From assembly GCA_948567375.1 (NCBI GenBank), contig OX419759.1:8834744-8898743 (forward strand): a stretch of DNA of 64,000 bases. The letters run 5' to 3'. A program made the translations under genes and the position numbers. This stretch comes from Lunularia cruciata. Lineage: Eukaryota > Streptophyta > Marchantiopsida > Lunulariales > Lunulariaceae. Positions 53,926 through 64,000 of the stretch are shown in pieces (the first letter of the stretch is position 1; each line of letters opens with the position of its first letter). The notes beneath the pieces were generated by a model that searched no databases, was not told where the DNA came from, and saw only the letters and a list, made by a program, of their open reading frames with translations.

Positions 53926-56499
53926 CTACTCCGATCTGACGACTACTTCTTCTTTGGCTTTCAAACCCAAACCCGAAGTAATTTTACTTCCTACTACTCT
54001 ATCTTGGGGTTTCACAACTCCTACATCTTCTACCAGATCCAGTAATTCTCTTTCCTGATCTGAAATTGCACTAGTGGGCAATTTATCTAACTCATTATCT
54101 TCCGACCTACTCTTCTCTAATGTCTCTGATGGCAACTCCAAAGACATTTGCACTCCTATGTTATCGACTTCGGGTTTTGCTCTAACATCCCTCCGAAGCT
54201 TATCTATCTCTATTTTCACTAAGTCTAATCTAATTGAGATGTTATCTTCTACCTCTAAGATCTTTCTATCTACACGAGTTTGTAATTTAATCAACAAGGC
54301 ATTCATCTCGGTGTCTTTTGCTTGTCTTTGCCTTTTCTCCTGCACCAGCAACTTCAACTCGTGCAGTTGCACTCCTTCAATTCCAACGCTGGCCTCTGTA
54401 CTCAACATCACGTTCATTCTGAGGACAATCTCCTTCAATGGCTCCAATCTGGTTTTCCTCTCACGTTCTTGATCTGCAAGCCAATCCTCCCTGTACATTG
54501 CCAACTCCGCTTTGAATTCGGCTTTCACCGTCTCCTTCACCTTCTCCTTCTGCACAACCTTCTCCTCCTGATTATGAAGTAACTCTCGCAATCTCTCTTC
54601 TTCTCTATACCGTGCAGCCAACTCTCATTGCCAAAGTTGCTTCTTCTCCTCCATACTCTCCATCACTCTATCGAGCTCCCGATCCTTTGCTGCTACCCTT
54701 GCCATAGCATGGATTACTTCTACTCTTGAATCAGCAAATCGCTGGTTCAAGATCTCGTACTCAGCTACTTGTCTCTCCCTGGCTATGTCACTCTTCCTCG
54801 CAAGTTCCTCTTGATAGCTCACTTCTCTCTTCAGGTCTTCAATTACCTGACTTCTCTCTACTGCCTCCGCTCGTAGTACTTCTCTCTCCTCCTCACCTCG
54901 GGTTACACTCCTCTTCAACTCCAAGTTCTCTTCTTCTAATCTCGATAAGACCTGCAAAACAGTCTTCACCTCTGGACAAGTCGACTGCATCTCCTTCTTC
55001 TTGTGCTCCAACTTCACCAACAATGGGCACACGATCTCTCACAGGTACTCCACTCTATCACTGGCAACTACTTCATCTCGCGGAGTGGTCTCTCTTCTCA
55101 CTTTGTGTTCTCCCGATACTCACCTTTGTCTCTGCAGTCTTCGTATCGGAAGTGACGCCTCGCTTCCCGAGCTTTCTCTTGCCTCTTCCTTCACTTTACT
55201 TGGCCCCGCTTCACACTTCGCCTTACATCTAGAGCGAACCCCTTGCTGTACTATGATCTTCCTTTCCTCTGGCACCGGTACTTCATCTTCCAACGGCAAG
55301 TTGTCTTCGGCCTCCAACTCGGCTTGCACTTCTTCTTCTTCTTTGTTAGCCGTTGGCACCGATGTCATCTCTCCTCTTTCTTCACTATCACTGCTTGTAT
55401 CTCTACTCTGCAATGTCAGCTCAGGTTCCTCCTCATGTTCCAAGTCTTCCGTCTTGAGCTCGGCCTCTCCTTCTGAGTCTTCATCTTTTGACTCAATTAC
55501 CACCATACTTCGCCTTGGGTTACTTCTCTGCATCTTCCGAGGTTTCTTGCTTTCTTCGGCTTCTCCTTGCCGACTCCTCTTCTTTGTCGAGGTACTCACT
55601 ACGACCTCCACATTCTTCCCTGTCTTTGCATAGTAGTCGTCCATGCTCCGGATTTGGAAAATGTATTGCTGCTCCTCGACATCAACCTCCTTTCGCACAT
55701 CAAGATGGAAGTGCGACACCATCCAAGTCCGCTCTGCCGAGTTCAGCAAATTGAGCCCAAGGTAGAAGTGTGCTGCAAACAGCACAATGTAGTGTGGAGG
55801 CGACTTATCCCGCAAATTCCACACCATCTACCTTGTTCTCCCGTGAAAACACCCCGCCCAATTGATAGGTTCTCCTGCAAACAACTTATGGAAGAACACC
55901 GCTTGGTGTTTCATCACAAAAGTCGTTCTCTCCGGCTTCAAGATCGCCATGAGAGCACTCACAATCCCCCTCTTCACTGGATCCTTGTAACTCTCAACTT
56001 TGTACCCGTTCTTTGTTCTTTTCAATGAGAAGGCATCTCTCACCTCCTGCGTCTCTTGAGCTATCTCTCCTTTCCCTAAGAACTTGGCTCCTTGCTCCGA
56101 GCCTGCCTCCTTTGCGAGTACAAGTCTCCAATCCGACTCTATCCAGCAAGCCGGATTTCCTCTTTTCCCTTCTTCCTTGGGTCCATCGAGACACTTACTC
56201 TTGAGGATTTCTGTCATGAATCCTGGAAAACTCACGTTCCAATTCCATGCCAGAAATGTGATTCAAAGTCGGCTCAAGACTTTGATCCTCGCTATCACAT
56301 CTAATCTCCGAATTGCATGATTTCTCACTGCAAATTCGGAGTTCTTCTTCCCTCCTCCCATTTCTTCTACCTTCTCACTTTCTCTTGATTTCACTCTCGC
56401 GACTTCTCCCTTGCGCACTAACACGATCCCAATTCTATTTCCCTTTCCCCGATCACCTGCAAGACAAATTCTCAACGGCAAAGGAAAATTGCTCAACAT
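53926..56499 (-). pseudogene. LTR-encoded protein of family A, 858 codons, function unknown
   Basis: All open segments (56499-56263, 56235-55828, 55827-55120, 55032-54625, 54621-53926) share one reading register: 858 codons with only single-codon stops (near 56264, 55829, 55121, 55046, 54626) and no frameshift. Most stops sit where other copies have Arg, Gln or Cys. A conserved M-G-G-G-K at 56361 is the likely start, since the first ATG is only ~22 bases after the TATA box. Layout: globular part (about residues 90-300; K-R-G-N-P-x-C/Q-W, 'NGYKVESYKDP', 'HQAVFFHKLFAGEPINW', 'AHFYLGLNLL'), acidic/basic low-complexity region (300-450), coiled coil (about 490-735), conserved C-terminus ending R/G-S-E. 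Faint resemblance to plant transposon-associated proteins; not assigned. Conserved in the copies at 15293 and 17477. Confidence 0.75.
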
Positions 56500-56520
56500 T
56501 TCGTTGTTGCAGTTTCAATT

Positions 56521-56527
56521 TTTATAG
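56521..56527 (-). promoter_or_regulatory. family A LTR TATA box
   Basis: CTATAAAAATT on the minus strand. Equivalent TATA sequences occur in the same place in the copies at about 15256 (plus) and 20055 (minus), so transcription would start just upstream of the LTR reading frame. Confidence 0.65.
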
Positions 56528-56912
56528 AGTTGCGCTTCTTTGTTCTTTGTCACTTTGAGTTTCTACCGAGAAATCACACCTCCGGCATGCACCTGTCACT
56601 ATCAATCAACCTTTGCACGTATGAGCCGCCATTTTTCAAACAGCCCCTTCTTGAATTTCTTGCCCTGACAAAAGGTTGTTAGACTGTCTTCGCCTTGGGT
56701 TGAGCTCCCCTCGATCCAAAGCAAATTTACTTTGGGTTGTATGCTGATAGGGCATTTCCGAGTACTTTGCCTTATGACCCGAAGTCACTTTACTTTGGGT
56801 TTCATCCTGAAGACTCTTTTCTTTGCCTTCTTCGGCCATACAGGCGCAATTTGACTTCTCTATACACTTCTTCTCCTTTATTTTGAAAAAAACAAAAAAT
56901 GTGGGCACCATA

Positions 56913-56925
56913 TACCCCCTCCTTC
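56913..56925 (-). other. family A polypurine tract
   Basis: Minus strand GAAGGAGGGGGTA immediately before the 3' LTR start. This is the expected plus-strand primer and fixes the LTR boundary. Confidence 0.75.
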
Positions 56926-58030
56926 AAATGTGAGCGTCCCCGCAAACATAGACCTCGGGTGCTTTAGAAACTTCCGAGTCTATGGTCCAATATCTCCGAA
57001 CTCTCCACCTGTTTACTCAAGTGGCAAAAGGATTACCTTCCAAGTCTACGAGCTGCATGGATCCATTTTTGTAAAGATGAAGAACTCAATAGGGACCCAT
57101 CCATCTCAAATGCAACTTGCCTAGAAAAAATATTTAGCGATTTTCATATAACAAAACCAAATCTCCTTCTCGTACAATCACAGGCTTGATTCTCTTATCG
57201 TGCCTGACTTTCCTATGTGCTTGTACTTCTTTTGTGGTTTGCATTGCATCGTCTCTTTTCTCTTCTAACCACATCAATTGATGAATCCAAAGATCCTGAA
57301 TTTCTTCTTCCGATATTCGTTCTTCGCACAGAATTCAATATGTCGGAACTTCAAATTCAACTGGCAGTATGGGATGCAAGCCATATGTCAAGAAGTATGG
57401 AGTTTGTTTGGTTGTAATCTTCTTTGTCGTTCAATATGTCCACAACGTGGCTGGTAATTTTGTATCCCAATCATAGGCATAATTGACAGTCACCTTATTC
57501 AAAATTTTACAAAGTAACCCATTCGCTTTTTCCGTTAAGCCATTTGCTTTTGGGTTGTAAGGAGTCGTCTTCCGATGTTTAATCTAAAAGTACTTGGTTA
57601 ATGCCTCCATTACAAAGTTCAAAAAATATGTTCCTCGGTCACTGACCAATTCCAGAGGACACCCATATCGGGAGATGATGTTTTGAAATAAAAATTCCAC
57701 CACAGTTTCAGCATCATCTCTGCGAGTTGCTTCCGCTTTGACCATCTTGGTAGCATAGTCAATGCAAACCAAAATGTATCACTTTCTTGTGACTCGGGTC
57801 ACTGGTTGAATGGGACCCACAAAATCAATTCCCCATTTCTCGAATGGGACCAAAGGCAAAAGTGGTCTCAAAGGCCATTGAGAAGTAGCCGTCGGCTCCC
57901 CCGTTCTCTAACAAGCATAACAGCTTTTGATATGAGCATGTACATCTTTGTACATTGTAGGTCACCAATACCCTGCAGAAAGAATTTTCTTTACAGTATT
58001 CTTCAGGGCATAGTGTCCTCCCGATGCTTC
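56926..58030 (-). pseudogene. family A integrase
   Basis: HHCC: 'HSEASGGHYALKNTVKKILSAGYW' (to 57962), a stop, then 'HIKSCYAC' near 57920. Core: 'FEKWGIDFVGP', 'CIDYATKMVKAE' (Asp), 'CPLELVSDRGTYF' (Asp; 57772-57584), a stop, then 'YNPKANGLTEKAN' (Glu; about 57560-57520). D,D-35-E residues are all present, with three or four stops. The C-terminal tail to 56926 is decayed and has no chromodomain. Confidence 0.72.
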
Positions 58031-59625
58031 GGAGTGTAAAGATTCAATTACTCCTCCTACTTCATATGACTCCAAGCATCGACGAAGTACTTCATCTTCG
58101 CCCATCTTAAATAAAATGTTGTGTTTAAGCTGGTACGGCCCCATTTTCTTGAGAAAGACTGCCCGCTGTTCCCGGTCCATCCCCTCAGGACAATGGAGTG
58201 TATTCAGATAATGATATTCAGCTGCATACCTTGTACTTCGCATTGCTGATAAGTGATACAACTCTTTGTCAGGGAACCGATCATCAATTTCCCACTCCTG
58301 GTCTTGAGTTTCTAACCTGGACAGGAAGTCCACATTCAAATGCAAAGCTCCCTTCCTTACTTGTACAATATACGTGAACTCTTGTAACAACAAGATCCAT
58401 CTTGCAATTCGCCCTGATAAATCTGCCTTCTTGACCAAATGTTGCAATGCATAATGGTCAACATAGAAGACAAACTCATACCCCAACAAATAATGACAAA
58501 ATTTCTTCCAGGCATACACCATTCCGAGTGCTTCTCTTTCAGTCGTCAAATAGTTCTTTTCAGAAACTGAAAGTTGTTGGCTGGCATAATATACTGGGTA
58601 GTCCTTCTTCTTCTCATCCTTTTGACTTAAGACGACTCTGATGGCCATGGACGAAGTATCCACATATACATGAAAAGGGACGTCCCAATTCGGGGCCCTC
58701 ATAACTGGTGCTTCAACCAGCTTCTTCTTCAACACCGGGAAAGCTTCTTCTTGATTTGCTTCCCACAGATAGTCTTCGGATTTCTTCAGAAGCTTTGTAA
58801 GTGGTGCAGCAAGCACTGCATAGTTTGGCACGAAGCGTCTGTAATATCCGACATGTCCCAAGAAGGCTCTAAGCTCTCGGATGTTCTTCAGGGATTCCAA
58901 AGCTGCGATTATCTTGACCTTCTCAACATCGACTTCAATACCTTGGCTTGACACCCGATGCTCCAGAAGAATTCCCTCCTTCATTGCAAAGAAGCATTTC
59001 TCCGGGTGTAATGACAAGCCGGCAAAATGACACCTTTCAAACGTTTGGCGAAGGTAATCTAAATGTACATCTCTTTGCCTAAACACACAAAATTCATCAA
59101 TAAAAACTTCCACAAATTTGCGTAGGAAATCTTTGAAGATTAAATTCATCATCCGTTGGAAAGTAGCGGAGCATTACACAACCCAAAGGGCATTTGATTG
59201 TAAGCAAAAGTGCCCCAATTGGTCGTGAATGTAGTTTTATCCTTGTCTTCTTCTCAAATGGATACTTGATTGTACCCTGAAAATCCATTGAGAAAACTAT
59301 AACAAGGATGCCCAACTACTTGGTCTAAAATTGTATTGGTAAAAGGCAAGGGATGATGATCTTTCCTTGTAACTGCGTTCAACTTTCGGAAGTCTTGGCA
59401 CACTCGGATCTTCCCAGTTTTCTTCTTCGGGACAATGACAATGGGGGAAACCCATTCACTACTTAAGACAGGGAAGATGATTCCGGCCCCTAAGTACTTG
59501 TTGATTTCATCTTTCACCAAAAGCGAGTACTTCGGGTTCAGGTGATATTGTCGTTGCCAAACCGGAACTACACCTTCAACCAAATCAATCCAGTGTTCTC
59601 TGAATTCTCGTGGAATGCCTGACAT
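57962..59625 (-). pseudogene. family A reverse transcriptase and RNase H
   Basis: RT N-terminal half 59625-59254 ('EWVSPIVIVPKKKTGKIRVCQDFRKLNAVTRKDHHPLPF', 'FSGYNQVSI'). A frameshift region follows at 59250-59150. Then 396 open codons from 59152: 'MMNLIFKDFLRKFVEVFIDEF', so the catalytic box is F-I-D-E (second Asp to Glu), 'GYYRRFVPNYA', RNase H 'VYVDTSSMAIRVVLSQ', 'TTEREALGMVYAWKKFCHYL', 'FYVDHYALQHL', 'LNVDFLSRLE', then the integrase linker. The long open stretch suggests fairly recent activity despite the altered box. Confidence 0.8.
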
Positions 59626-59652
59626 TTGATCAATCGACTAGGCAAATACATC

Positions 59653-60297
59653 CTAGAACTCTATAAACAGGGCAGTGTATCCTGCCAACTCCTCCGAAGT
59701 AATTGTCTTCGAGATTTTCAAAATTTTTCCTTCAGTTAATAAAACATCTGGACAGTCATCGGGGTTGATGACTCCTTCAACGTGGCTTACTCGACTTAAT
59801 CCGAGGCGAGCTGCCATCAAACCCCCTTCCTCCAAGTCAAGTTCACCCAAGGCAAGGTCATATAGATCTTCGTCTTCAACATCCACCTTGTAGCATTCCA
59901 AGTAATTAACTTGGACTTTGTCTTCAGATTCGTCTGAGGACAAAGATGATGAGTCTTCGGATTTGTCCTCCTCTTCTGACGAACTTGTTTCCCCAAGATG
60001 GGGAACCTTTGTCCAACTCACAGTCACCAGCTTCTGATCTTCGGATGAAATGTCCTTGAATCTTAACTTCTGCTGATGCCAATCCACCACAACTTGGGCA
60101 CTATACAACCAGGGTCTACCGATCAACAGAGGGTAACCAATTTTTGTCACTGATCGCAACACAATGTAATTCAACTTGAAGGGCACCCCTCCAATGCTCG
60201 TAGTAATGTTTGACAGCATGCCCAATGGTTGTCTCCTGGTTTGGTCTGCAAATTTCAACACTCGGGGTGTTGGTTCAAATGTGTATACCCGAGTCAA
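59653..60297 (-). pseudogene. family A protease C-terminal part and acidic linker
   Basis: Continues the protease after a one-base frameshift at about 60295: 'GYPLLIGRPWLYSAQVVVDW' is the protease C-terminal strand. It is followed by an acidic linker rich in Ser/Glu/Asp, then 'EELAGYTALF', leading to RT after a stop. Confidence 0.68.
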
Positions 60298-62993
60298 TTC
60301 GCAGTATCCTCGGTCATGACATTCACACCGGACCCAGAATCAATGGGTATCAATGTGATCATGCACCCGGCAATCTCCGCGTCTACCTTGGGAGATCTCA
60401 AATCTTCTTGTTCAATACGATAAATAGCAGGCATGTCCTTCTTTGACATTGATCTCACCTTCTTGAGGGCCGAATTGAGCTGTCTCTTGTATAGCTTGTT
60501 ATCTTCCCACAATTGCTTGAATGTAACGTTGGCATTTGTGGTGGCCAGATCTGCTACAATATCATATTGGGGAACTCCTCCCAATTTGACCGTCTTCACT
60601 TTTGGCTTTAGGTCCGAAGTCTATCCATGTTCCCACTTGACTTTGGGACGCTTCAAAATGGTGACGGGCTTGCTGATGGCCTTGACCCGAGGTTCCTTGG
60701 GTTGGCCCACCTTGGCTTGGATCAGACCCTTTACTTCGGATCGGATGTCCGCCAGAAAAACTGGAGACTTCGTCTTCATCTCCTCTTCCAAACTTAGTTC
60801 CCGAGTCCTGAGTAGTGCCTTCTTTAGTTCTTTCTGCAAGGCTTTAGCTTTAGCTTTTGCGAGGATCTTTTCCTCCTTGGTAGAAAGAATTGCTTTTGGG
60901 CGCAGTCTCTTCGCCTTTCGGGAAGACGACAAGGTCATACTCAATTTTTTGGGATCACGCTTCTTCTTGCTGGAGCGTGTCTCAACCTTCAAAATTTCAA
61001 GGTCCGGCCATTCTCCTTCTGAGGTCCGACTCCCTTCTTGAGGTCTTTCTTCCTCAAGAGTGATACAATTTACATTCGTATCTCCCTTTGGCTGAAGTGC
61101 TGCACACTCAGCGGGGGTCTGTACATACTTTACAGGCGGCTTTGGGTTCGGTGGGTGAGGGCATTGGTTGCCCGTATGCCCCAATCCTTTACAATTTTTG
61201 CACAGGGGAACGCACCCAATTTGCCTTCTTGGCTCGGGATAGTTTGGAGACCAATGTCCCATCGAGCCACAATTATAATAGGCTCCGGGCGCAACATTTT
61301 GAGGCTGATTTTGGTTGCTCATTGGTGGTCTTCGTGGGGGAGCATTGGGGTTATACTCCCTGGGTCCAAACCTCGGACCTTGATACGATGTGCTCGCTTG
61401 AGGCTGTACTTCTTGAGTTTGGTACACCGCCTCTTCATCCTTGTCTTGATTCCATCCTGGAACCCAATCAATTTGCTGCACCGAGAATGCATTACAAGTA
61501 TTGCATTCTGTGTTGGTGTGGTCAGATTTGCCACATGCGGTGCACCACACATTAGATCGTCCAAATGTTGGGGCCTTTCTTTGGTCCTTGGTCCCAATCA
61601 TCTGGATCTTGAAATCCAAAAACTCCTTGATGAGGGCATCCAGCTTGGTATCCGCCTTATGTACACTCTTGGCTGGAGGAGTCACTGGTTTCTTGCCTCC
61701 ACGTCTTTGGACTCGTCTTGGCTTGGATTCTTATTTGGATTCCAAAGAAGAGCTCGAAGTCGTGGAGGATTTGTCCGAAGAAGGGGATGTACTGTGCAAA
61801 GCTCTCCTTTTGGGCTTCTTGCCTTTCTTCTCCCGATTTCTCCGGTTCCCGGCAGAATGAGAGTGGGCCGCTTCATAACGAGCGACATGTTTGAGTACTT
61901 TGTCCAGGGAAGTTACATTCCTCTCCCTGGCAAAGATGCGTATCTCTGGTGAAAGTCCCTCGAAGAACCAGGTAATGGCTTGGGCATCCGAGTAACCCAC
62001 CACCCCCAATTGCTTGGGAACTCGGTTCAATAGTGCCATGAACCGCTCAGAGTAGTCTCTCAACTTCTCCTTCTTGCCTCGGTCCAAATTGTTTAGTGCC
62101 GCAAAGACACTCGTGTTGTAATCAACCTCCCGGAATCGTTCCACAAAGTTGTTTCTCAAGTCTGCCCAGTCCGCTGGTACAAACCCCTTTTGAGTCACAT
62201 GGGTGTACCAACTCCGAGCTTTCTTGCGGAGCAGACTTGGGAAAATTCTCTGTCAATCCGCCGAGTCATGCTCCTTGTTAGCAAAGGAGATGACTTCAAA
62301 TTCTTTGATGAATTCATCGGGGTCTTTGTCTTGTTCTATCCCCTTGTACTTCTGATAGGCGTGTCGAGTGATAGGCAGCAAAATCATTGTTTGATGCACT
62401 GGGATCGGCTGAGGTAGTGTTGAACTTGACGGAACTGAAGAATTGGCTGGTATTGACGCCGTGTTGTCAGCCCAGGGATTCCAATTCGTCAAGTTCAAGG
62501 TGGGTTCTTCTTCAACAATTTCTTCTATGAGGGTGTCGACTTCAACCCGAGTGGAAGATTCAGGATCAACACCTTTGATTGGTTCTTCAAAATTCCTTCG
62601 GGACAACCAAGGAATCGTTCGTAGAAGATGTTGACACTCGTCTTCAATAAGTGTTCTTGCTGTCTTTTCTCAAACAAAGTTCTTCAAGGACACAACTTCC
62701 TTTACAGCTCTAGGGGAAGTTGGTGTACAGGGCCGCAATGCATATGTTTTCCCACTCAATTCTTTCTTCTTCTTGGAAGAAGAGGAAGATGTGAAGCAGC
62801 CTTGCCAACCGCCTTTGTGTTTCTTGTGGTCAAGTTCTCACAGGGCTTCTTGCACTTTGTGAAGGAGTTGAAAATCCAATGCCTCTTGTTTAGTTTTGTC
62901 AACGATGGATGGGACTTTCTGACGTTCGTCTTCTTCACGCTGAAGTGCTCGTCTTTGAGCTCTCTCTTCCCGTTGTTCTCTCGATGTAGACAT
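60294..62993 (-). pseudogene. family A gag-protease
   Basis: A single reading register of 900 codons from ATG 62993 (M-S-T-S-R-E-Q-R) to 60294, with stops near 62840, 62680, 62250, 61730 and 60620. Order: charged N-terminus, gag domain ('PDEFIKEFEVISFA'; 'SWYTHVTQKGFVPADWADLRNNFVERFREVD', 'KLRDYSERFMALLNRVP'), Ser/Lys-rich linker, three zinc knuckles: C-T-A-C-G-K-S-D-H-T-N-T-E-C, a degenerate Y-N-C-G-S-M-G-H-W-S-P-N-Y, and C-K-N-C-K-G-L-G-H-T-G-N-Q-C. A basic region follows, then the protease loop 'PIDSGSGVNVM' (about 60345). Confidence 0.8.
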
Positions 62994-63056
62994 TCATATT
63001 GCGTTGATACCCAGTTTCCAATTTGGCTTTATATTCTTCCACTTCCAAGATTTGTA

Positions 63057-63074
63057 TCCCCGGCAACGGAGCCA
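63057..63074 (-). other. family A primer-binding site, tRNA-Asp type
   Basis: Minus strand TGGCTCCGTTGCCGGGGA, seven bases after the LTR end; one base different from TGGCGCCGTTGCCGGGGA, complementary to plant tRNA-Asp. Confidence 0.85.
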
Positions 63075-63081
63075 AAAATCA

Positions 63082-64000
63082 TGTGACAACCCGGCAAATA
63101 TCACTTTTGCGGTAATCAGGTAAGTAAAGTTCATTCCCGTAGAGATACGAGTCAAAATTAGTCAAATACAAAGAAAAGTATCAATTTCAGTTCTTCTTGG
63201 TTGCGTCTTTAATCTCTCAGGTAGAAACCACACCCAGAAGAGAATAACAAGCACTGATTCGTAGTCTTGTCACAAATTAACACTCCTTAATCACAAATCC
63301 TTCAATTCTTTCCAAACAATCTTGATTGTGATGATTCAGGCTCTCCCAAAAACGTCACTTCACTGCAAAACAACTTTCCCTCAGAATTGTGTTCCGCCCC
63401 TCCACTGAAGGCACAACTTCCTCGATCAAAATTGCTTCACATCAACCTCGTATTGCACTCACAAATGCAGTATACTACCAACACTACAATTCCTCTCAGA
63501 TCTGTCAAGGCATTGCTTCGATTGCACTTCACTCAAGATCAAACACACAGAATGGAGATCAAAGCTGTGGAATCCAACATCCAACAAGCACATTGACTTG
63601 CACTTCAAAATTCTCCCAACACTCACAAACACAATTGCAAAGTTGATACTTGGAATCAAGCTCAAGCGACGAGCACTACTTCACAGCACTTCGCTTTATC
63701 TATTCTCAAAAATAATGAGCACTGAACAACAAATCTCTGCGAATGCCACTCTTAAATAGTGAACAAATTGACAGTTCTAACAACTAAACCGTTCTACAAC
63801 AACTCTTCTAACCTGCAGATCCAAAATGACAATGCACCACTTCATATCTGCCTCTTCAAATCTCAAATCTGTTACTACTCCGATCCAATGTCTACTTCTT
63901 TTTTGGCTTTCAAACCCAAACCCGAAGTAATTTTACTTCCTACTACTCTATCTTGGGGTTTCACAACTCCTACATCTTCTACCAGATCCAGTAATTCTCT
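63082..64000 (-). repeat. family A 5' LTR, partial (window ends inside)
   Basis: TGTGACAACCCGGC.. aligns with 53133-54051 throughout. The window stops where the LTR-encoded protein's C-terminus begins (near 63875 the frame ends as in the other LTR), so the remaining ~2.9 kb is outside. Confidence 0.88.

Larger units (their letters stand above)
53133..56912 (-). repeat. family A long-form 3' LTR with embedded reading frame
   Basis: Sense strand: starts TATGGTGCCCACA (other copies TGTGGTACCCA, so TG has become TA), U3 about 390 bases, TATA box at 56521-56527, reading frame 56499-53926, 793-base non-coding tail, end ..GGGTTGTCACA at 53133. Boundaries are fixed by the purine tract on one side and by the PBS-adjacent end of the other LTR at 63082. 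Confidence 0.87.
53133..64000 (-). mobile_element. family A LTR retrotransposon, nearly complete, runs off the window
   Basis: On the minus strand: 5' LTR 63082 to beyond 64000, PBS 63057-63074, gag, protease, RT, RNase H, integrase, purine tract 56913-56925, 3' LTR 53133-56912 (3780 bp). Expected full length is about 13.7 kb. No chromodomain; RT motifs are of the non-chromoviral (Tat/Athila-side) type by inspection. The left candidate target site is AATGC (53128-53132); the right one is outside the window. The two LTRs differ by roughly 4-5 per cent over the shared 919 bases, by eye. Confidence 0.88.

Noticed and set aside
55001-55633. Plus-strand open frame of 210 codons (and 54726-55232, 168 codons) opposite the LTR-encoded protein
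   Set aside because: Shadow of the minus-strand frame: Ser/Leu-rich composition is what a Glu/Lys-rich coiled-coil gene gives when read backwards, and it is not conserved in the other copies.
61038-61952. Plus-strand open frame of 304 codons
   Set aside because: Antisense to the family A gag with its zinc knuckles; no recognisable motif of its own.

Overview
The window looks like a stretch of a large, repeat-dominated land-plant nuclear genome, most likely a gymnosperm (conifer-like). The reasons are AT-rich intergenic DNA packed with old, nested Ty3/gypsy LTR retrotransposons, plant-type primer-binding sites (initiator tRNA-Met and tRNA-Asp types), and one intron-containing CYP71-clan cytochrome P450 gene. 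The species assignment is inference. I saw no tRNA, rRNA or CRISPR.

Only one gene looks intact: a three-exon cytochrome P450 on the plus strand (ATG 44381, stop 46602, 521 aa). It has a TATA box, consensus splice sites and every diagnostic P450 motif. It sits in a CpG-rich island with short tandem repeats in the upstream region. The first ~300 bases of the window have similar composition and may be the end of another gene.

The rest is retroelement. I name families by letter. E (1300-1857 reverse LTR; 2868-10689 element) is a decayed chromovirus. G (10822-13560) is a decayed gypsy pol fragment. A has very large LTRs: short ~1.95 kb solo LTRs at 8060-10005 and 23805-33568, long-type LTR copies at 14875-16690 and 16740-20438, and a nearly complete element on the minus strand from 53133 past the window end. 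B (B2 at 20439-36589, B1 at 24450-32314, one reversed solo LTR) is a non-chromoviral gypsy with a tRNA-Asp-type PBS. C (36590-42222, a solo LTR at 49959-50361, a fragment at 53045-53132) is a chromovirus with an initiator-Met PBS. D (14600, 42366, 49830, 51905) is an unclassified dispersed repeat. F (about 2026-2400 and 47940-48370) is a minor repeat.

The most notable observations are: (1) the long LTR of family A carries a single-frame reading frame of up to 858 codons, downstream of a TATA box, whose protein is conserved in diverged copies; (2) family C LTRs carry perfect heat-shock-element arrays upstream of a TATAAATA box, suggesting a heat-responsive chromovirus; (3) there is a four-level nest B2 > reversed B solo LTR > A solo LTR > B1, with target-site duplications legible at each inserted level; (4) both long D repeats encode on the minus strand a decayed PHD-finger half-site; (5) the TATA region of the B1 5' LTR has been replaced by a perfect palindrome. 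Most nonsense codons are of the kind made by C-to-T change, as expected for methylated, silenced elements, whereas the P450 gene is free of them.
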